From Dinochytrium kinnereticum (taxonomy: Eukaryota; Chytridiomycota; Chytridiomycetes; Chytridiales; Chytridiaceae): 64,000 nucleotides of DNA. The position numbers and the translations under genes are program-made. The notes beneath the pieces are model-generated. The model had not been told where the DNA came from. It did no database searches and saw only the letters and a program-made list of their open reading frames with translations. The stretch spans positions 74,836 to 138,835 of the forward strand of contig JADGJT010000003.1 in the NCBI GenBank assembly GCA_027604005.1. The letters run 5' to 3'. Each line of letters starts with the position of its first letter. Position 1 is the first letter of the stretch. Shown here piece by piece: positions 45,865 to 58,939 of this stretch.

Positions 45865-48123
45865 TTATTTTTGTGTAGGATCTCTGCTCGACTGCGGGAG
45901 GTTCCTCACTCTTTCTCTTTCTTTCTGTCGTGCTTCAACCCATCGTGGGTAGACGTTCCAAAACTTTAATATATAGTCAGATACAGAATTTGAAAAAGAT
46001 GTGTGTAAAGAAGTAAAGGGAGAAAAAGGGCTATCAATATTGAGCAAATAGATAATTATCATTGAATTCAGATAAGAAGGAAACGGTTGCCTTGATTTTA
46101 GGTTTGCTGCACCTACCAAGTTTGTGATGACTTCCTCTCGAGCTTGAACGAAATCATCCTTTCTCCATACTCCAGTGCTCTTAACCTTTCTCAGGTGGTC
46201 GCGCACCTTAAACGATAGATTAACCTCGTTTAAGGAGCCTTCTTCGATGTACTGGTGGTAGAATCTAATGTAGCTATTTATAAGTAGCTTCGGAACGAGA
46301 TTCGCCGTATTTTCCTCTACATGTTGCTCTTCCTGTTCACCACAGACATAAGATTTCTGGATGGCTGGCGTGCTTTCGTCCGGAACTTGCTGACCATCTT
46401 CCGCAGCTTCTAGAGTAGGAGCCAGGTGATTGCTTTTAGGGTCCGACATAAGATAAGCTGCAGACCGAAGGGACGCACTATGTGAAGTTTTTATGGGCCA
46501 TAAAGATTGAGATTTTCTCGAGTTTCTTCTCTTCTCTTTCGTGGCTTTTTGGATAGCCTTATCGTACTGAATCATAAGCTCCTGCATATCGATTTTAACA
46601 ATGATAATCGAGATAACCCAATACTAACCTTGTATGCCTCTAAGAAAATAGCATTTTCTACTGTCAAATCTAAAATAGCGAGGCTATAGAACGGTTCATG
46701 GACAGGCTACATTGCACATACCAGCAGCAGTGAATTCCTTGAAGCTCTGGAAAAGAATAGGATCTTCTAGTATATCCATGAAGCAATCAAAGTTTATCTT
46801 TAACCCCTTTGACGAGCAACGTTTCTCATCGTAGTAATGCTTCATCACAGGCATTACAATCGATGTGAAATGGCTCACCAGGAAAAGACTGCATGGTCTG
46901 AAGGTCTTTTAGCGCTTACTTCAACCATAACAATACTTACACTATCTTATTATATTGGCCTACGCCAATAACTTCCAGAAGCATGTAATAGACCGTCACT
47001 ACAGAAATCAGATAAGAAATACATAAGTTTCGTTACGCAGTATGGTCGCAGACACAATGGTTATTATTACATCCAATGAGATTAGGTGAGGGTCATTGAC
47101 CGATGAAAAGCACCACAATAAGATAGGGCTCCCGACATAAAAATCCTAGCACTATTTAGCAAAGATTTAAAAAAGGTCTCTCTACCGCGATGATCACGAC
47201 AAAAGACAGCCAATACTCGGTCAAGCCAAACGAACACTGATCAGTATCCAATGGGTCGACTCGATGAGTTTTTGTCAACCCCTATAGACTTGCATAAGAA
47301 GAAGTATAACAGATTGCGAAACGAGTCGAATAAATATTGAACAAACAAATGAATTAAATTGAGCCTGCCTGTGTGAGAATAAGGCATGCCACGAAACACA
47401 TCCCAAATATACCAAGGATCATAAGGCAGTCTCTTTCAGTAGGAACATGCTTCAACTGACTGATCCATCGATCTACTATCCTGAAGAGGGTGGCATAACA
47501 TCCTCTTTCTTTTTGAACATGAGGTAGCCAGGTATCTTCCTCCTCAGACCTCCCTAAGGATGGCTCCGAAAGTGGCTCAGGGGTAACCGAGCCTACGTCC
47601 TGAGGGTACAATTGCTCCGCGTCCTGCGCAGGATCATTCTGAGACTGGTTGGACCTGTTAGATCTGCTTGTCTTGATATGCGGATCAAGGGGTGGCGCTG
47701 TGGAACAGTTTCCAAGCAGCTTAATCTGATTAAAGCGGTATAGAACGAAAACCAGAATTCCGCGTATAAGAACACATTCGGACCATATGCAGAGTGACAT
47801 GTTGAGGACCCAGACTAACATAGAAGTGAAGTCAAGATATACGAGTCAATATATGGGAGAAACATACAGCCGACCCGTGAGTGGCCACCACTGAATTACT
47901 TACGCTCAATGACACATGGCGCGGTTGGAAAGATTTCAAAGTTTAGAAGCATCAGGCTGCTCATTAAACCGGAAAAGGCCTGTATTGTGGTAAGAACCGG
48001 CGCCCGCGCCGGAACTTTCCACACCCGTCTCTGCCTCCAGTAGGCACTGACACTCACTCCCCAAAAAATGATTATGGCGGAGGTCCCGATGATGGCATTG
48101 ATTTCAAAGTGCTTTAGAATCAT
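45865..48123 (-). CDS. Seven-transmembrane RGS protein (GPCR-like with C-terminal RGS domain)
   Basis: Minus-strand, multi-exon. Hydrophobic segments run from the start: INAIIGTSAIIIFWGVSVSA, a second near SGLMSSLMLL, a third near SECVLIRGILVFVLY, then a long Ser/Pro-rich loop, CLMILGIFGMCFVACLILT, LSFVVIIAVLGFL, SVVTVYYMLLEVIGVG and HFTSIVMPVM: seven in all. The RGS domain follows: LKINFDCFMDILEDPILFQSF, FTVENAIFLEAYK-type sequence, YIEEGSLNEVNLSFKVRD and FSNSVSDYILKFW. RGS domains speed GTP hydrolysis by G-alpha. A 7TM-RGS fusion is known from fungi and from plant RGS1. The RGS domain contains a long insert with two acidic/Ser-rich stretches. It lies directly upstream of the cyclase on the same strand, 250 bp apart. 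Confidence 0.82.
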
Positions 48124-48671
48124 GTTTCTTGATCGCGACTCAATGGATCACATCCACATGACTGAAGAGGATCTGGTTTTGATAACACTCCATAGACCGC
48201 ATGTAGAGGTCTATGTCTTGATTGTTGCGTTTTTGGCTTTTCTCAATCACAGCGAAGGATTGCCGGTCACTCGGTTGCAATAGGGCAATCTTTTAGTGGG
48301 TATGGCCATTCTCAAAAATAATGCGCAGAAGTCCAACATAACTATGCTAATCTTTAGTTCATCCTCTGTTGTCCTGCTGTAGACAAAGGGCCGCACTTCT
48401 CACACTCAATAAACTAGACGTGTGTTAGGGGAAGCTATCAAGGATTAGAGTGCTCGTCTCCCCGTAATCCCTCTTCACAGTCCATCACCAGCCCAGTACT
48501 CGCCACTCCTATCACTCACAAGATTGCCGAACAGTAATGAACGTTACCCTCCGATAAGCCATCTGTTCTTCCTTCTTCTTCATGGCTCGATATCGCGGTA
48601 CCAGGGCAATGCATTTTTATTTGATTGTGCTTTAAAGGACATCACGAGGACTCTGTTATCGTAAAGGCAAT
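48124..48671. other. Intergenic region
   Basis: 548 bp between the RGS receptor's start and the ABCG gene's stop, both minus strand. No gene recognised. Confidence 0.55.
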
Positions 48672-51190
48672 TCATTCAAGCCTCAGCTGGGGCTTTGAAG
48701 TCCTTCGGAAGAGCACATAACCAACCAAAATAAAAATAACTGATAGCCCAAGGTTGATGAGGATGCAAAGCCACACACTGTCAGGAGTGTTGAGCGCGAA
48801 GTTAGCCAGGATGTCCTCGCCGTTAGTAAGGCAGTTTCCAGGGCGATTGCATTCGAACGTTAACCCTTTGAACTCGTTTTGAGCTAGAGCTTTGTTGGAG
48901 TAGGTAATTAGAGAGACCCATTGAATCCTAAATGTTGACATGATTAGCGCTAACTCAACCCCGCCGATGGAAGAAATAACTTACCATTTAAACACGATGG
49001 GCACAGAGTCCAGATTTAGGAAATTGCCGCCAAAGATGAGGAATAAGACAATGGCAAGAGGACCAACAATCTGGCCTATGCGCACGTTCTTGACGCCAGA
49101 CCCAATCATTAAGCCCATGGACATGGCTGTAAACGATTGCACGCAGACAATTATGAGGAAGGTAAGGTATTTCTCCGAGGTACTTTGCAGGCCAATCATC
49201 CAACTAGTAAAAATAACATGATTAGCATTAAGACAACATGTTAGAAAAGGCAGAGTGACTTAAATGATTACTTACTAAATAGGAATACCAAGAAGCAGAG
49301 CCCCAACGATAGTTAAGGGTACTGTTGCGACGAATTTTGCAATGTATGCAGCCGATGCTGAGTACGTGCCAGCAGACCTTTCACGTTTGATGATGGGGCG
49401 CTCAAGGGGAAGGACCTAGAAATAACTTAATTTGTGAGAAAAAGCTATGGATACGTCTAGGAGGAGATAGAAAAGATGCTTACGGAGAGTGTGGGCATAA
49501 CAACACCAAATGTCTGGTTAACTACAATGAAAAAGAGAGCGCCTAAACGGTTTTGAATGCCAGCTTGGCTGCGGTCCAAACGCTAAAAAACCACATTAGC
49601 TTGAGGCGTATGTGCTGTAGTAAATAAGGCCTTGTGCATTAACTTACGAAGAAAATGAACCCCATGACGATAACTATGACGACACCTTGTCCCAAAGTTG
49701 CCCCAAGAATCCCAGCATCCCGCATCATCTCCTTCAAATTTCTTCCCAATAGAACCGAGAACTGTGTCAACCATGACGAGTAGTACCGGACTGATCCAGA
49801 AGTAGCATCTTGCTCAGGCCCACTTGTTATAGCTTTGGGAGAGGATGGGAGTGACGGCTTCTCCTTTTCCCACGCAGTGGCAAACCGATCGATACGAGCT
49901 TGTGATTGCTCCTGGAATTCCGGAGTTCGCTGGTCGAGAGTTGCTACATCAATGAAATCTGCGAGATATATTAAAAAGAAGTGTTGGATAGGACGATCTT
50001 CAAAGAATCGCCAACTGGATACGTACGATCGGACGGGTTGGTCTTGTCGGGAAGGGGGTAATCGAGCTTAGCAAAAAAAATGAGGGCCTGGTCCAGCCTT
50101 CCAAAAAACACAGTTTGCCCAGCGGCCAGGATGAGGATCTTATCACACATTTCGACTGCCAGATAAACGTTTATTAGTGTTAGCTCAGGAGTGAAGTTAT
50201 TCGACGATTTACTCACGAATATCAGTCCTGGGCTGATGAATGGTCATTATGGCAGTGGCGCAACGGGTTTTGGCGATGCGGGAAACGGTTGAAATGATGT
50301 TGACAGCGGTGAAGGCGTCCAAGCCGGAAGTGGGCTCATCAAGGAACAGACTTCAAGTCCAAAAAAGCAGGGTTAAATATCAAAAGAAAAAAAACCACAA
50401 ACAATAAAATGCTCACATGCTCGGCTGCGTGATAAGCTCATTACCAATTGACACTCGCTTCTTCTCACCGCCAGATATGCCTCGGGTATCTGAATCACCA
50501 ATCTTGGTATCCCGGCATTTGTTGAGACCAAGCTCTGCAATGAGGTCATTAACGCGGTCATCCTTCTCTTTCTTTGACAGCTCTGATGGAAGGCGGAGTT
50601 GGGCGGCATACTGGAATGTTTCTGCGACAGTAAGGTTTTTGAACATAACTTCTTCTTGCTCGACGTAAGCCGCAACTGTGTTGTTTGTTTTTGTTTTTTT
50701 AAGTTTAAACGGCTGGGTCAGTTTTATGACACAGAAGTAGTTGCGTCAAAATACCTTTTCGCCAGGTAGATCTTTTCCTTGGAGCTCCATTAACTGTAAT
50801 AGACCCTCTCAAAGTTCCAGGGCCAATACGTCCAGCAAGAACATTTAGCAGTGTACTTTTTCTGCAGAGAAGTTGCTGGTCAGAAAGAGTAAACCGTGAC
50901 GGACCATTAACTCAAAGAAGACAAAGGTTTTCTGCTTACCCGGCCCCTGAGCCACCCAGAATAGCCAATATCTCTCCTGGCTGTGCACACCCTGACATGC
51001 TATTAAGAATGACCTTTTCGGGCTGTTTCTTCTTCGTTGGCACCGAATAGCTCACATTCTCCCACGCGACCGTGAGGCCCCTTCCTTCAACAGAGGTGAG
51101 TGATGTTGCAGAGGGTAGCGCATCCTTGTCCTGGTGGATGGTGATTGCATGCATGTCAAGCGTCTCGGTTGAGTCCTTCGTCGACGACAT
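48672..51190 (-). CDS. ABCG-family half-transporter (White/PDR type), copy 1
   Basis: Multi-exon minus-strand gene. One nucleotide-binding domain then one membrane domain, the reversed order of ABCG half-transporters. [14 protein letters not shown] (Walker A, broken by an intron after GAG), [37 protein letters not shown] (signature), a Walker B exon near 50.3 kb and IMTIHQPRT. Membrane domain: [16 protein letters not shown] segment, a Y/S-rich loop, [23 protein letters not shown], a cysteine-bearing extracellular loop ([12 protein letters not shown]) and the terminal [18 protein letters not shown] region. ABCG half-transporters dimerise and export lipids, sterols or drugs. A close paralogue lies head to head at 51953-54443. 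Confidence 0.92.
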
Positions 51191-51952
51191 TATTGAGTAT
51201 TGCAGGTGCTGGTGAGTGATGTTACTGCAACCGCATCAGTGTTTATTTATTTGACTCATGAGATCTTCCGCGCCTCGGTCGGACGTTGCCTTTCGGCCAA
51301 GCAATCTCCACCAATGGGCGCGACTGCTGCCCTGCCCACCTGTGAATGTGCCACATGTTGGAGCTTTGCGGCCACTAGACACAGACAAGTTCTCGCGTCT
51401 GCGATAAAATTGTTTTCACTTTGCATTCATTCTGGATGAATAAACGGAGGGGAGGTAACGCGCATAAATACTGAGTTATTGCCCCTGCCTTGCTTGCAAA
51501 TGGGGTCAACAACTGCTTGCCTTGCCGGCTGAATGCAAACAAGCCGAGCGGCCGATGTTTATCATCCGTCCAGATAACTGAATCCGCCCCCAAGTCCATG
51601 TTCGTTGCGCGAATCGGCAAAGTGCGGGTCAACAATGCGATACCGCCAAAGCGGCTGAGACCTTCGCTTAAATTGACACTGTTGAAGATTATAAGGTACT
51701 ATGAGAGGACGCAGTTGATAACGGAACATGCCTGTGGTGGTGGGCGGGGCTCCGATTTACAGAAGCCCATCTGTGGACGGAAATGAGAATGGATTTACAT
51801 TTCATAATCGACTCTAAAAGAACATTGCGCCTGAATGGTTGGACCTTCGAATCGACGGCCATCATTTTATCCCTCCGAATTGCATGTTCCCCACTCTCGT
51901 ATAAAACCTGGTTTGCAGTATGGGTTGTGTTATTAGATATTGAGGCGATTCG
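51191..51952. other. Bidirectional promoter region between the two ABCG genes
   Basis: 762 bp shared by divergent paralogues. A TATAAAA box faces the plus-strand gene. No gene is supported. Confidence 0.6.
51900..51906 (+). promoter_or_regulatory. TATA box of ABCG copy 2
   Basis: TATAAAA, 53 bp before the ATG at 51953 and 92 bp before the next in-frame ATG at 51992. The spacing gives a leader of roughly 20-60 nt, so either start is possible. Confidence 0.5.
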
Positions 51953-54443
51953 ATGCTGTCAGTAACTCAGGCGAAAAAGATTCACCCCCATATGACCTCC
52001 GAGGTCCACGTTGTCACCATCGAGAGTACCAATGGATCCATCATTGATGCTCCCGGAGGAGACATCAAGAAGGCCCCGCAGCCTGAAACCAATTCAACAA
52101 TGCGATCTGCTTCGATTCCCAGTGGTATGACTGTGAACTGGACAAATGTTGGGTACTCGGTTCCTACTCCAGAATCCAAAAAAGGCAAAGGGCCGGAGAA
52201 GGTGATTTTGAATAACATGACGGGTGCGGCAGAACCTGGTCAGATAATAGCAATAATGGGGGGCTCAGGGGCAGGGTACGTAGCCATGGTGTCTTTCTTA
52301 GTGCCTAACATTACGTTCTTTTACTTAGAAAGAGCACGTTCTTGAACGTACTTGCAGGTAGAGTTGGAGCAGGCACCTTAACTGGTCATATCACGGTCAA
52401 CGGCGAGCCACGGGACCGGTCCTCATGGCGGAAAAGTAAGCTATTAGTAAAATAACTTTGCCCCTGAATCTTCCAGTTAGCGCCTACGTTGAACAGCAGG
52501 AGGTTATGTTCAAGAATCTTACAGTTATTGAGACCCTGTCGTATGGAGCCCAGCTTCGCCTTTCCTCAACTACCCCAAAGGAGCAAAAGGCCAAGAGGGT
52601 AGATGACATCATTCAAGAGCTAGGTTTGTTGAAATGTAAAGACACCAAAATTGGGGATTCGGATCTGAAAGGTATTTCTGGAGGAGAAAAAAAGAGAGTG
52701 TCCATTGGGTTAGAGTTGTTAAGTCAGCCTAGCATGTAAGTTACCTTTGTCTTCACTTTAAATTGTTCATTACCATTGATGCCGAATATTCCTAGTTTAT
52801 TCCTCGATGAACCGACTTCAGGGTTAGATGCGTTCACTGCAGTCAATATCATCTCGACTGTCTCGAGAATTGCCAAGACTCGCAATGCGAGCGTTCTTAT
52901 GACAATACATCAACCGAGGACTGATATACGTGGGTTATTCTACAGCAGGGTGTTAACTTATCCCTTAAGTTGAAATGTGTGATAAAATTCTACTACTGGC
53001 TGGAGGCAAGACCGTTTTTTTTGGAAAGCTGGATCACGCCTTAATGTTCTTTACCAAGCTTGAATATCCGCTGCCTCCGAAAATGAATCCTTCTGATCGC
53101 ACGTATTATCAATAATGTGATTCTAACCTAACGCTGACTAAATCGCATTTTATTTCTAGACTTTCTTGATGTGGTGACTCTCGACCAACGAACGAAAGAT
53201 CTTCTTGAAGAATCATCTAGGCGAATCGAAAAGTTTGCAAGGGCGTGGGATCAAGAAAAAGATATTACAGCCATGTCACCGGCAATTAAATATCAAAGAC
53301 CCTCCCAGCCAAACAAAGGACGACGCATATTTGGAAACTCACGCTACAACTCCTCGTGGACGACCCAGTTTAGTACTCTCCTTGGGAGAAATATGAAAGA
53401 GGTTTTCCGTGATCCTGGTTCTCTCGGTGCATCGATTGGGCAGGCGATATTCATTTTTCTTATAGTTGGATTCATATTCTTTGTAAGCTTTGATTTAGAC
53501 TTAGATTTCTTAATTTATCCCCTTGTTTTTGAATTTTTGGGGGGATCTTAAACTTCTTTCTAGAGACTAGATCTAAGCCAAGCAGGAATTCAAAACCGTT
53601 TGGGTGCTCTGTTTTTTATCGTTGTTAATCAAACATTCGGTGTTGTCATGCCGATGATCGGGGTAAGGCTTTGTTTACTTCGGTGTTTATTCAAAAAAGA
53701 TTCTTACATTAACTTCCGTTCAAGTCTATTCCCCTTCAGCGTCTTATTATTCTGAGGGAACGAGCGTCTGGGTGTTACTGCGCTTCCGCCTCCTTTCTCG
53801 CTAAATGGGTATCATCGCTTCCATTGACGATTGCCGGCGCGTCTGCCCTCGCTTTACCAATCTAGTATGCTTTTCATATAATTATTGTATTTCTAACACC
53901 TCTCATCGATGCATGGTTTGTAAACAGCTGGCTGATAGGGTTCCAATCAAACGTGCGCAACTTTTTCACATTCTACTGCATAGTTGTTGTTCACTCCTTC
54001 TCCGCGAACGCTATGGGGACAATGCTCGGCTCTGCGGTTAAGAACTTTACCATTGGGCAAATCCTTGGACCACTATTCATCACTGTGTTTCTTATTTTTG
54101 GTGGGAGCTTTTTAAACCTCGACTCTGCTCCAGTAGTTTTCAGATGGTACGGGCTTTATCGGTTTCGGACTTATTCAAATTATCATCTAGGATTCAATGG
54201 ATCTCCATTATTTCTTACTCAAACAAAGCGCTTGCTCAGAACGAACTGAATGGTTTAAATTTCACATGCCCTCCTCAGGGCCAGTGCTTAACTGATGGTT
54301 CCGCCGTTATCAGGAACTTTGCTCTTGGAACTCCCGGGATTTGGCCCTGTATATTCATTAACCTCGGCCTGGGGTTTACCTTTGTTTTTTTGGGCTACAT
54401 CTTTTACAGACAGACTTCAAAGCCACTTTTACGATTGGAATGA
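51953..54443 (+). CDS. ABCG-family half-transporter, copy 2
   Basis: Multi-exon plus-strand paralogue of the 48672-51190 gene. NBD: IMGGSGAG then KSTFLNVLAGR after the intron (Walker A), [54 protein letters not shown] (Walker B) and MTIHQPRT. Membrane domain: [54 protein letters not shown], a loop with CPPQGQCL, and a final SKPLLRLE. The intron at 53099-53159 begins GC rather than GT; the joined product reads SDHFLDVVTLDQRT, matching [14 protein letters not shown] of copy 1, where the donor is GT. Start at 51953 or 51992 is unresolved. Confidence 0.92.
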
Positions 54444-55769
54444 TACACAGTGCTTGAACGTGCATGTCTTTATCTTCAAGCAGTTCCTTTTTCAAAGGTT
54501 TAACTTGCCAAAAACGTTCCCAACTGTAACGATAATCAGAATGACTACTTCATCAATTAACATACGGGAAGTTTCGCCAAACAACAAAAGGGATTTAATG
54601 TAGAAAAGTCTCATTGAGACGGAGCGGGAAATGGAGCCTATTATACTTCATACGCTGTGATCTCGAAGATGAGAAGGAGATGCGGGTTAAGTTCTTGCCA
54701 CTTTTCTCCTTCATTTTTTACGACTTTCATAAGCTAGCACTAGCTTGTTCACCAAATAAAAGTATCTTTTTCTTTGCCTCATCGCAAGGTGCTGGCTTAC
54801 AGAAACGTTACCAATTGAGGCTACAGAGATTAATCTACCGAATCGTCTCTGATTCTCAAGCTGGAACTTCAGAGACGAAGAGTGGACTCGTGACGAGTCA
54901 CGTCCTTTCTATCAATCTTCCTCATACTGTTGCAAACCATGAAACAGTTTCATAGTCACTGGTAAAAAGCTGAAATCTGAACTATTAAGCATTCTCTAAT
55001 GAAGGCAACAAACGAAGAGTGACGTTGCGGCTCATCTATGCACCCGATTGCAAGCAGAGTTCTTACACCATAATGCTACTCCATTAAAGGATTGAATGAT
55101 GGAGAATCGCAATGCAAGTCAATCTGGCTACAATTCCATCTCAGACCAGTAATATAAAAGTTCATCAGGCCTCTTTCTTCGCGATTAAGCGATCGTGCGA
55201 AGGCTTGCTCAAATCAATGACAGTCTCTTTTTTATAAAGGGTGTGAGATCTCTGGTGATGTTTGAGATGTTGCGCGTCTTTGCAAAAGCAAGAAATTATC
55301 CAGGCATGCCACCGCCAACCTTGGAAGTTTATGTGAGTTGTGTATTGGTGTTTCGAATCAAGAAAAATAAGGGCATCAGACGTCTCAAGTTAAGGAGCTG
55401 GATGAAATGACATTCATTTCAGACTGCCAATGGGCCATTGTCGTGAGCCCACACCAGCAGCAAAGTGCCGCTCTGCTCATGATAAAATAACCGTCGAGAA
55501 GGCGGTGATTACCTTCAACCCATCATTGAAGTATTATTATTATGGTGAAGTTTGTCCATAGTTGCCTCGCAACCAAACCACATACTATTCTCTGTAATCT
55601 TTTTGAGGGCAAGACCAAGACACCACCCATTACTGTAATTGTCAAGATTTTGGGTCTGGAGACACCTTTCAGGCTCTTGCCCCAACTGCCAACCAGTCAG
55701 CCTAATATTAGACGAGAACACGTTATCATCCCTGCAGTCTCTCACGATCACAGCATTCACCCTACTCAG
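54444..55769. other. Intergenic region
   Basis: 1.3 kb between ABCG copy 2 and the first MFS gene. Contains two small perfect inverted repeats (54885-54899 and 55404-55420). Open frames show no protein character. The long frame upstream of 55770 lacks a clear start signal and is taken as 5' leader. Confidence 0.5.
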
Positions 55770-57922
55770 ATGGCTTCGAATCCAGTTCCCTCAGGGGATG
55801 CACCGCTCCAGCACAGCGGCAGCACATCACCACTTCCTTCAGAACAAACAACGCATTCAGAGCCCGCCGTCAACGCATCCTCGAACGACGCTCACACAAT
55901 AACAAAGCTTGACATCGAGGATGCAGAATCACCACCCTTCAAGCACATCGACTCGAAAACATCTCTCATCACCCCGCCTTCCACCTCAGACGAGGACTCT
56001 GACCACGAGGACGACGTCGACTTCATTCTGGTCCCCCTCCCCACCTACAAATTCGTTCTTGTCTATTCATCCTTACTTCTCTGTCACTTTCTCGCTCAGC
56101 TGGACACATCTATAGTTTCCACTGCTTTGAAGGCAATCGTGACAGACCTTGGGGAGGCGCCGATGATTCCTTGGATTGGTTCAGCATACCTTTTGACGTG
56201 CACGGCGTCGGCTGCGCTTTATGGAAGGCTATCCGATGTATTTGGGAGAAAGCCGGTGCTGCTGTTTTCCTTAGTAGTGTTTGCAATTGGGAGTATTGTT
56301 TGTAGTTATTGCAGGAACATGGGAGAGTTGATTATTGGGAGGGCGATCTCAGGGATTGGCGGTGGTGGTATTTCATCCATGATATATATTGTTATTTCGG
56401 ACATGGTTAGCTTGAGAGCTAGAGGTGATTATATTCTTTCTCTTCTTTGTCGCGTTGGTGCTAAATTTAAGTCGTCTTTAAAAAGCCAACTATCAAGGTA
56501 TTGTCAACACCACTGCCGGAATCGCCAGTATGGTCGGCCCCGTCATTGGAGGCGTTCTCTCCGATAAAGCCTCCTGGCGTTGGTGCTTCCTTGTCAACGT
56601 CCCAATCGGTCTCCTCGCTATTCTTATCTTCCTCTTCTGCATGTCCTTCCCAGGCTCCAAAGAGAAGACATTTGAAAAAGTCAAGAGGATGGATTGGCTT
56701 GGCATGATTCTCCTTACAGCATGCACCGTTTGCCTCGTCACGCCATTGCAGCTTGGCGGCACCGTTTGGGAGTGGGATGATCCTTGGTCTATTGGGATGT
56801 TTGTCGGAGCAGGCGTGCTCTTAGCAGTCTTTGTGGTGGTCGAGATGAAGATTGCTAGTGACCCGTTTATGCCAGGAGAGCTGTTTGCTAACCCTGGCGT
56901 TTCTTCCATGTTTATCATTGCGACATTTATGGGATTCCTTTACTTCGCGGTTCCGTACTATATGTCGTAAGTTTCAAGGCAGCGAGCGACATAGGTCCAA
57001 GCTCTTTCTAATCAATTTCTGCAGTCTGTTCTTCCAAATGTGCTATGGAGCGACGGCCATCGATGCGGGTGTCCATACAATTCCTCTAGGTAGGCCTTCT
57101 GTTTTATCCCTTCAACTCATAACTTCTACTTACTATATTTTCTCCCTGCAGTTCTGGGTGTGATTGTGTCATCGCTTGGCGGAAGTTACTACATTTCAGT
57201 CACAGGTAAAGTTGCAAACCTTGCTTATAATTTTCTCCTTTAAAATTAAAAACTTAACCAAACTCACACACCTTCAAAAACAAAAGGTCGCCACGTCCTT
57301 TTGATGTACATTGGCGGGGTCTTCCAGGGGGTTGGAATCTTCCTAATTACCATTCTTAAGGAGGAGTCAACAATATATGAACAGGTAGCTTACTTGTTCA
57401 TTACGGGATTCGGCTTGGGATTAGTCGTGTGCACACGTATTATCGCCGTACAAGTCATTGTGAAGAAATCTCTCGTAGCAGTCGCCACTGGAGTCTCGCA
57501 ATTCTTTCGTTTGCTTGGCGGGTTAGTTAGGTTTTCAGAGTTTCCGAGCCCCCTTTAGCCCCCTTTAGCCTCTTTCTGACAAATATGAATCCTCCAGAAC
57601 TCTTGGTGTGGCCATCACAGGTACTATCTTCAACAACGCCATTGAGTCAGCTATCTCCTCAAAATGGGATCTAGACGAGTATATCGGCCAGACCCTCGCC
57701 AACGCTACAGATCCAGGGGCGGCCAGACGAAACATGAATTTTGTGTCGCTCCGACTGACGCTGCCAACAGACAAGCTGATTGATTCGCTTGTGGATGCTT
57801 TTTTGCATGCGTTTCGATTAGCCTATAGGAGTATGCTGGCGTACCCTGTTATCACCTTGATCTTGACGGTGGCGTTTGTAAGCGGGCAGAAGGTTAGAGG
57901 CTTAAGTAAGCTGAGGAAATGA
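55770..57922 (+). CDS. MFS exporter of the 14-TM drug:H+ antiporter family (DHA2-like), copy 1
   Basis: Exon 1 starts MASNPVPSG with an acidic cytosolic N-terminus. Motif LLCHFLAQLDTSIVSTALKA marks TM1, followed by WIGSAYLLTC and GRLSDVFGRKPVLLFSL (the MFS loop 2-3 motif), GRAISGIGGGGI, and after a phase-1 intron NYQGIVNTTAGIASMVGPVIGGVLSD (antiporter motif C in TM5). Later exons give QMCYGATAIDAGVHTIPL, VAYLFITGFGLGLV, GVSQFFRLLGG and TLGVAITGTIFNNAI. Fourteen hydrophobic segments fit the DHA2 family, which expels drugs, mycotoxins or siderophores using the proton gradient. Substrate unknown. The ATG at 55770 matches the start of homologous sequence in the paralogue at 58940. Confidence 0.93.
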
Positions 57923-58026
57923 GGGGATGGGGTAGAAAAACGCCATTTTCGAGTCAGCCCTGATGCCGTTTTATCTCTTTTCTCACGTCCGTTTCGTGTA
58001 CATTTCAATGACTGTTTTGGTTATTT

Positions 58027-58032
58027 AATAAA
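58027..58032 (+). terminator. Candidate polyadenylation signal AATAAA
   Basis: AATAAA 105 bp after the stop codon of the first MFS gene, in an AT-rich stretch. Confidence 0.4.
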
Positions 58033-58259
58033 TAATAGAGCAGATGCATCGTTATTAACTTTTCCGAGCAGTCATCCTACGTCGTTCCCACTACTCGCTA
58101 ACTCTTTTGATCACTTTCGTTATCACCCTTTTGTTGGTTTTAAATACCTTTACGTTGTGAAATACTCAATGGTCTCAATATTTTACAGAGAATATCTAAC
58201 TAGTTAGAAATTCAGTATTTCCCATTACACTTATCATTGATTTATTAGCTTTTGCTAAG

Positions 58260-58740
58260 ACTACGGTTATACCCTGGAGCTCATCCAGGCGATTCCCACT
58301 TTCCTCAGGTTTTTGTATGTAGTTTTTATCCTTCGGTTTTTATCTTATGCTGGCGTATCATCGTGTGCATATGGGGCTCTGTTTATATTGTCGATACTCG
58401 TCGTTTAGTTGTAGTTGTTTTATTCTTGTATGTATTGTATTGCATTACTTCATCATAACATCGGCGAACGAGTGAGAGAAGCTGTCCCCACAGTATCACA
58501 GTTTGCTATCCTGCTCACTATGGTCTTCAACGCACCCCCTGTCTATTGTCCTCCTTTGCACCAAACCTTAGTCTACCTGTTTATGTACCGTCACATGAAA
58601 CCTCAGGTTCCGCCTGAGTGATTATCTGCTTACACAGGGTGGTCCGCAAGCCCTCGTTAGAGTGAGGCCTCGACCACACGAACCTCTGCTCGTCAGCCCC
58701 CAGTAAGTGGTCAGTATGTGCTCCCTTACCTTGGATGTAT
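58260..58740 (+). repeat. Dispersed ~480-bp repeat, copy 2
   Basis: Diverged direct copy of 23308-23790. It lies 200 bp before the second MFS gene and thus in its promoter region. No coding sequence and no obvious target-site duplication seen by eye. It could be a solo LTR or a non-autonomous element. The rest of 57923-58939 holds nothing else recognisable. Confidence 0.8.
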
Positions 58741-58939
58741 AGACCCGAGGCCAGATCTTGCAACCTAAAATCACTGATGAGTCTGGATTTCAATTTGAAT
58801 TCGGACAGACACTGTCAATTGCGCCATTTGCACTTCCAATGGGGCTACTCATCGTTAAAGGCTTTCCCAACTGCTGTAGCCAAGTGTCTGTCGAGACCAA
58901 ACTGAGCACCTGCTCCATCCATTCTCTGCCGCCGAGAAC

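Noticed and set aside
54885..55420. Small perfect inverted repeats (54885-54899, 55404-55420) as terminators or binding sites
   Set aside because: Stems of 6-7 bp are expected by chance in 1.3 kb and nothing nearby supports a function.
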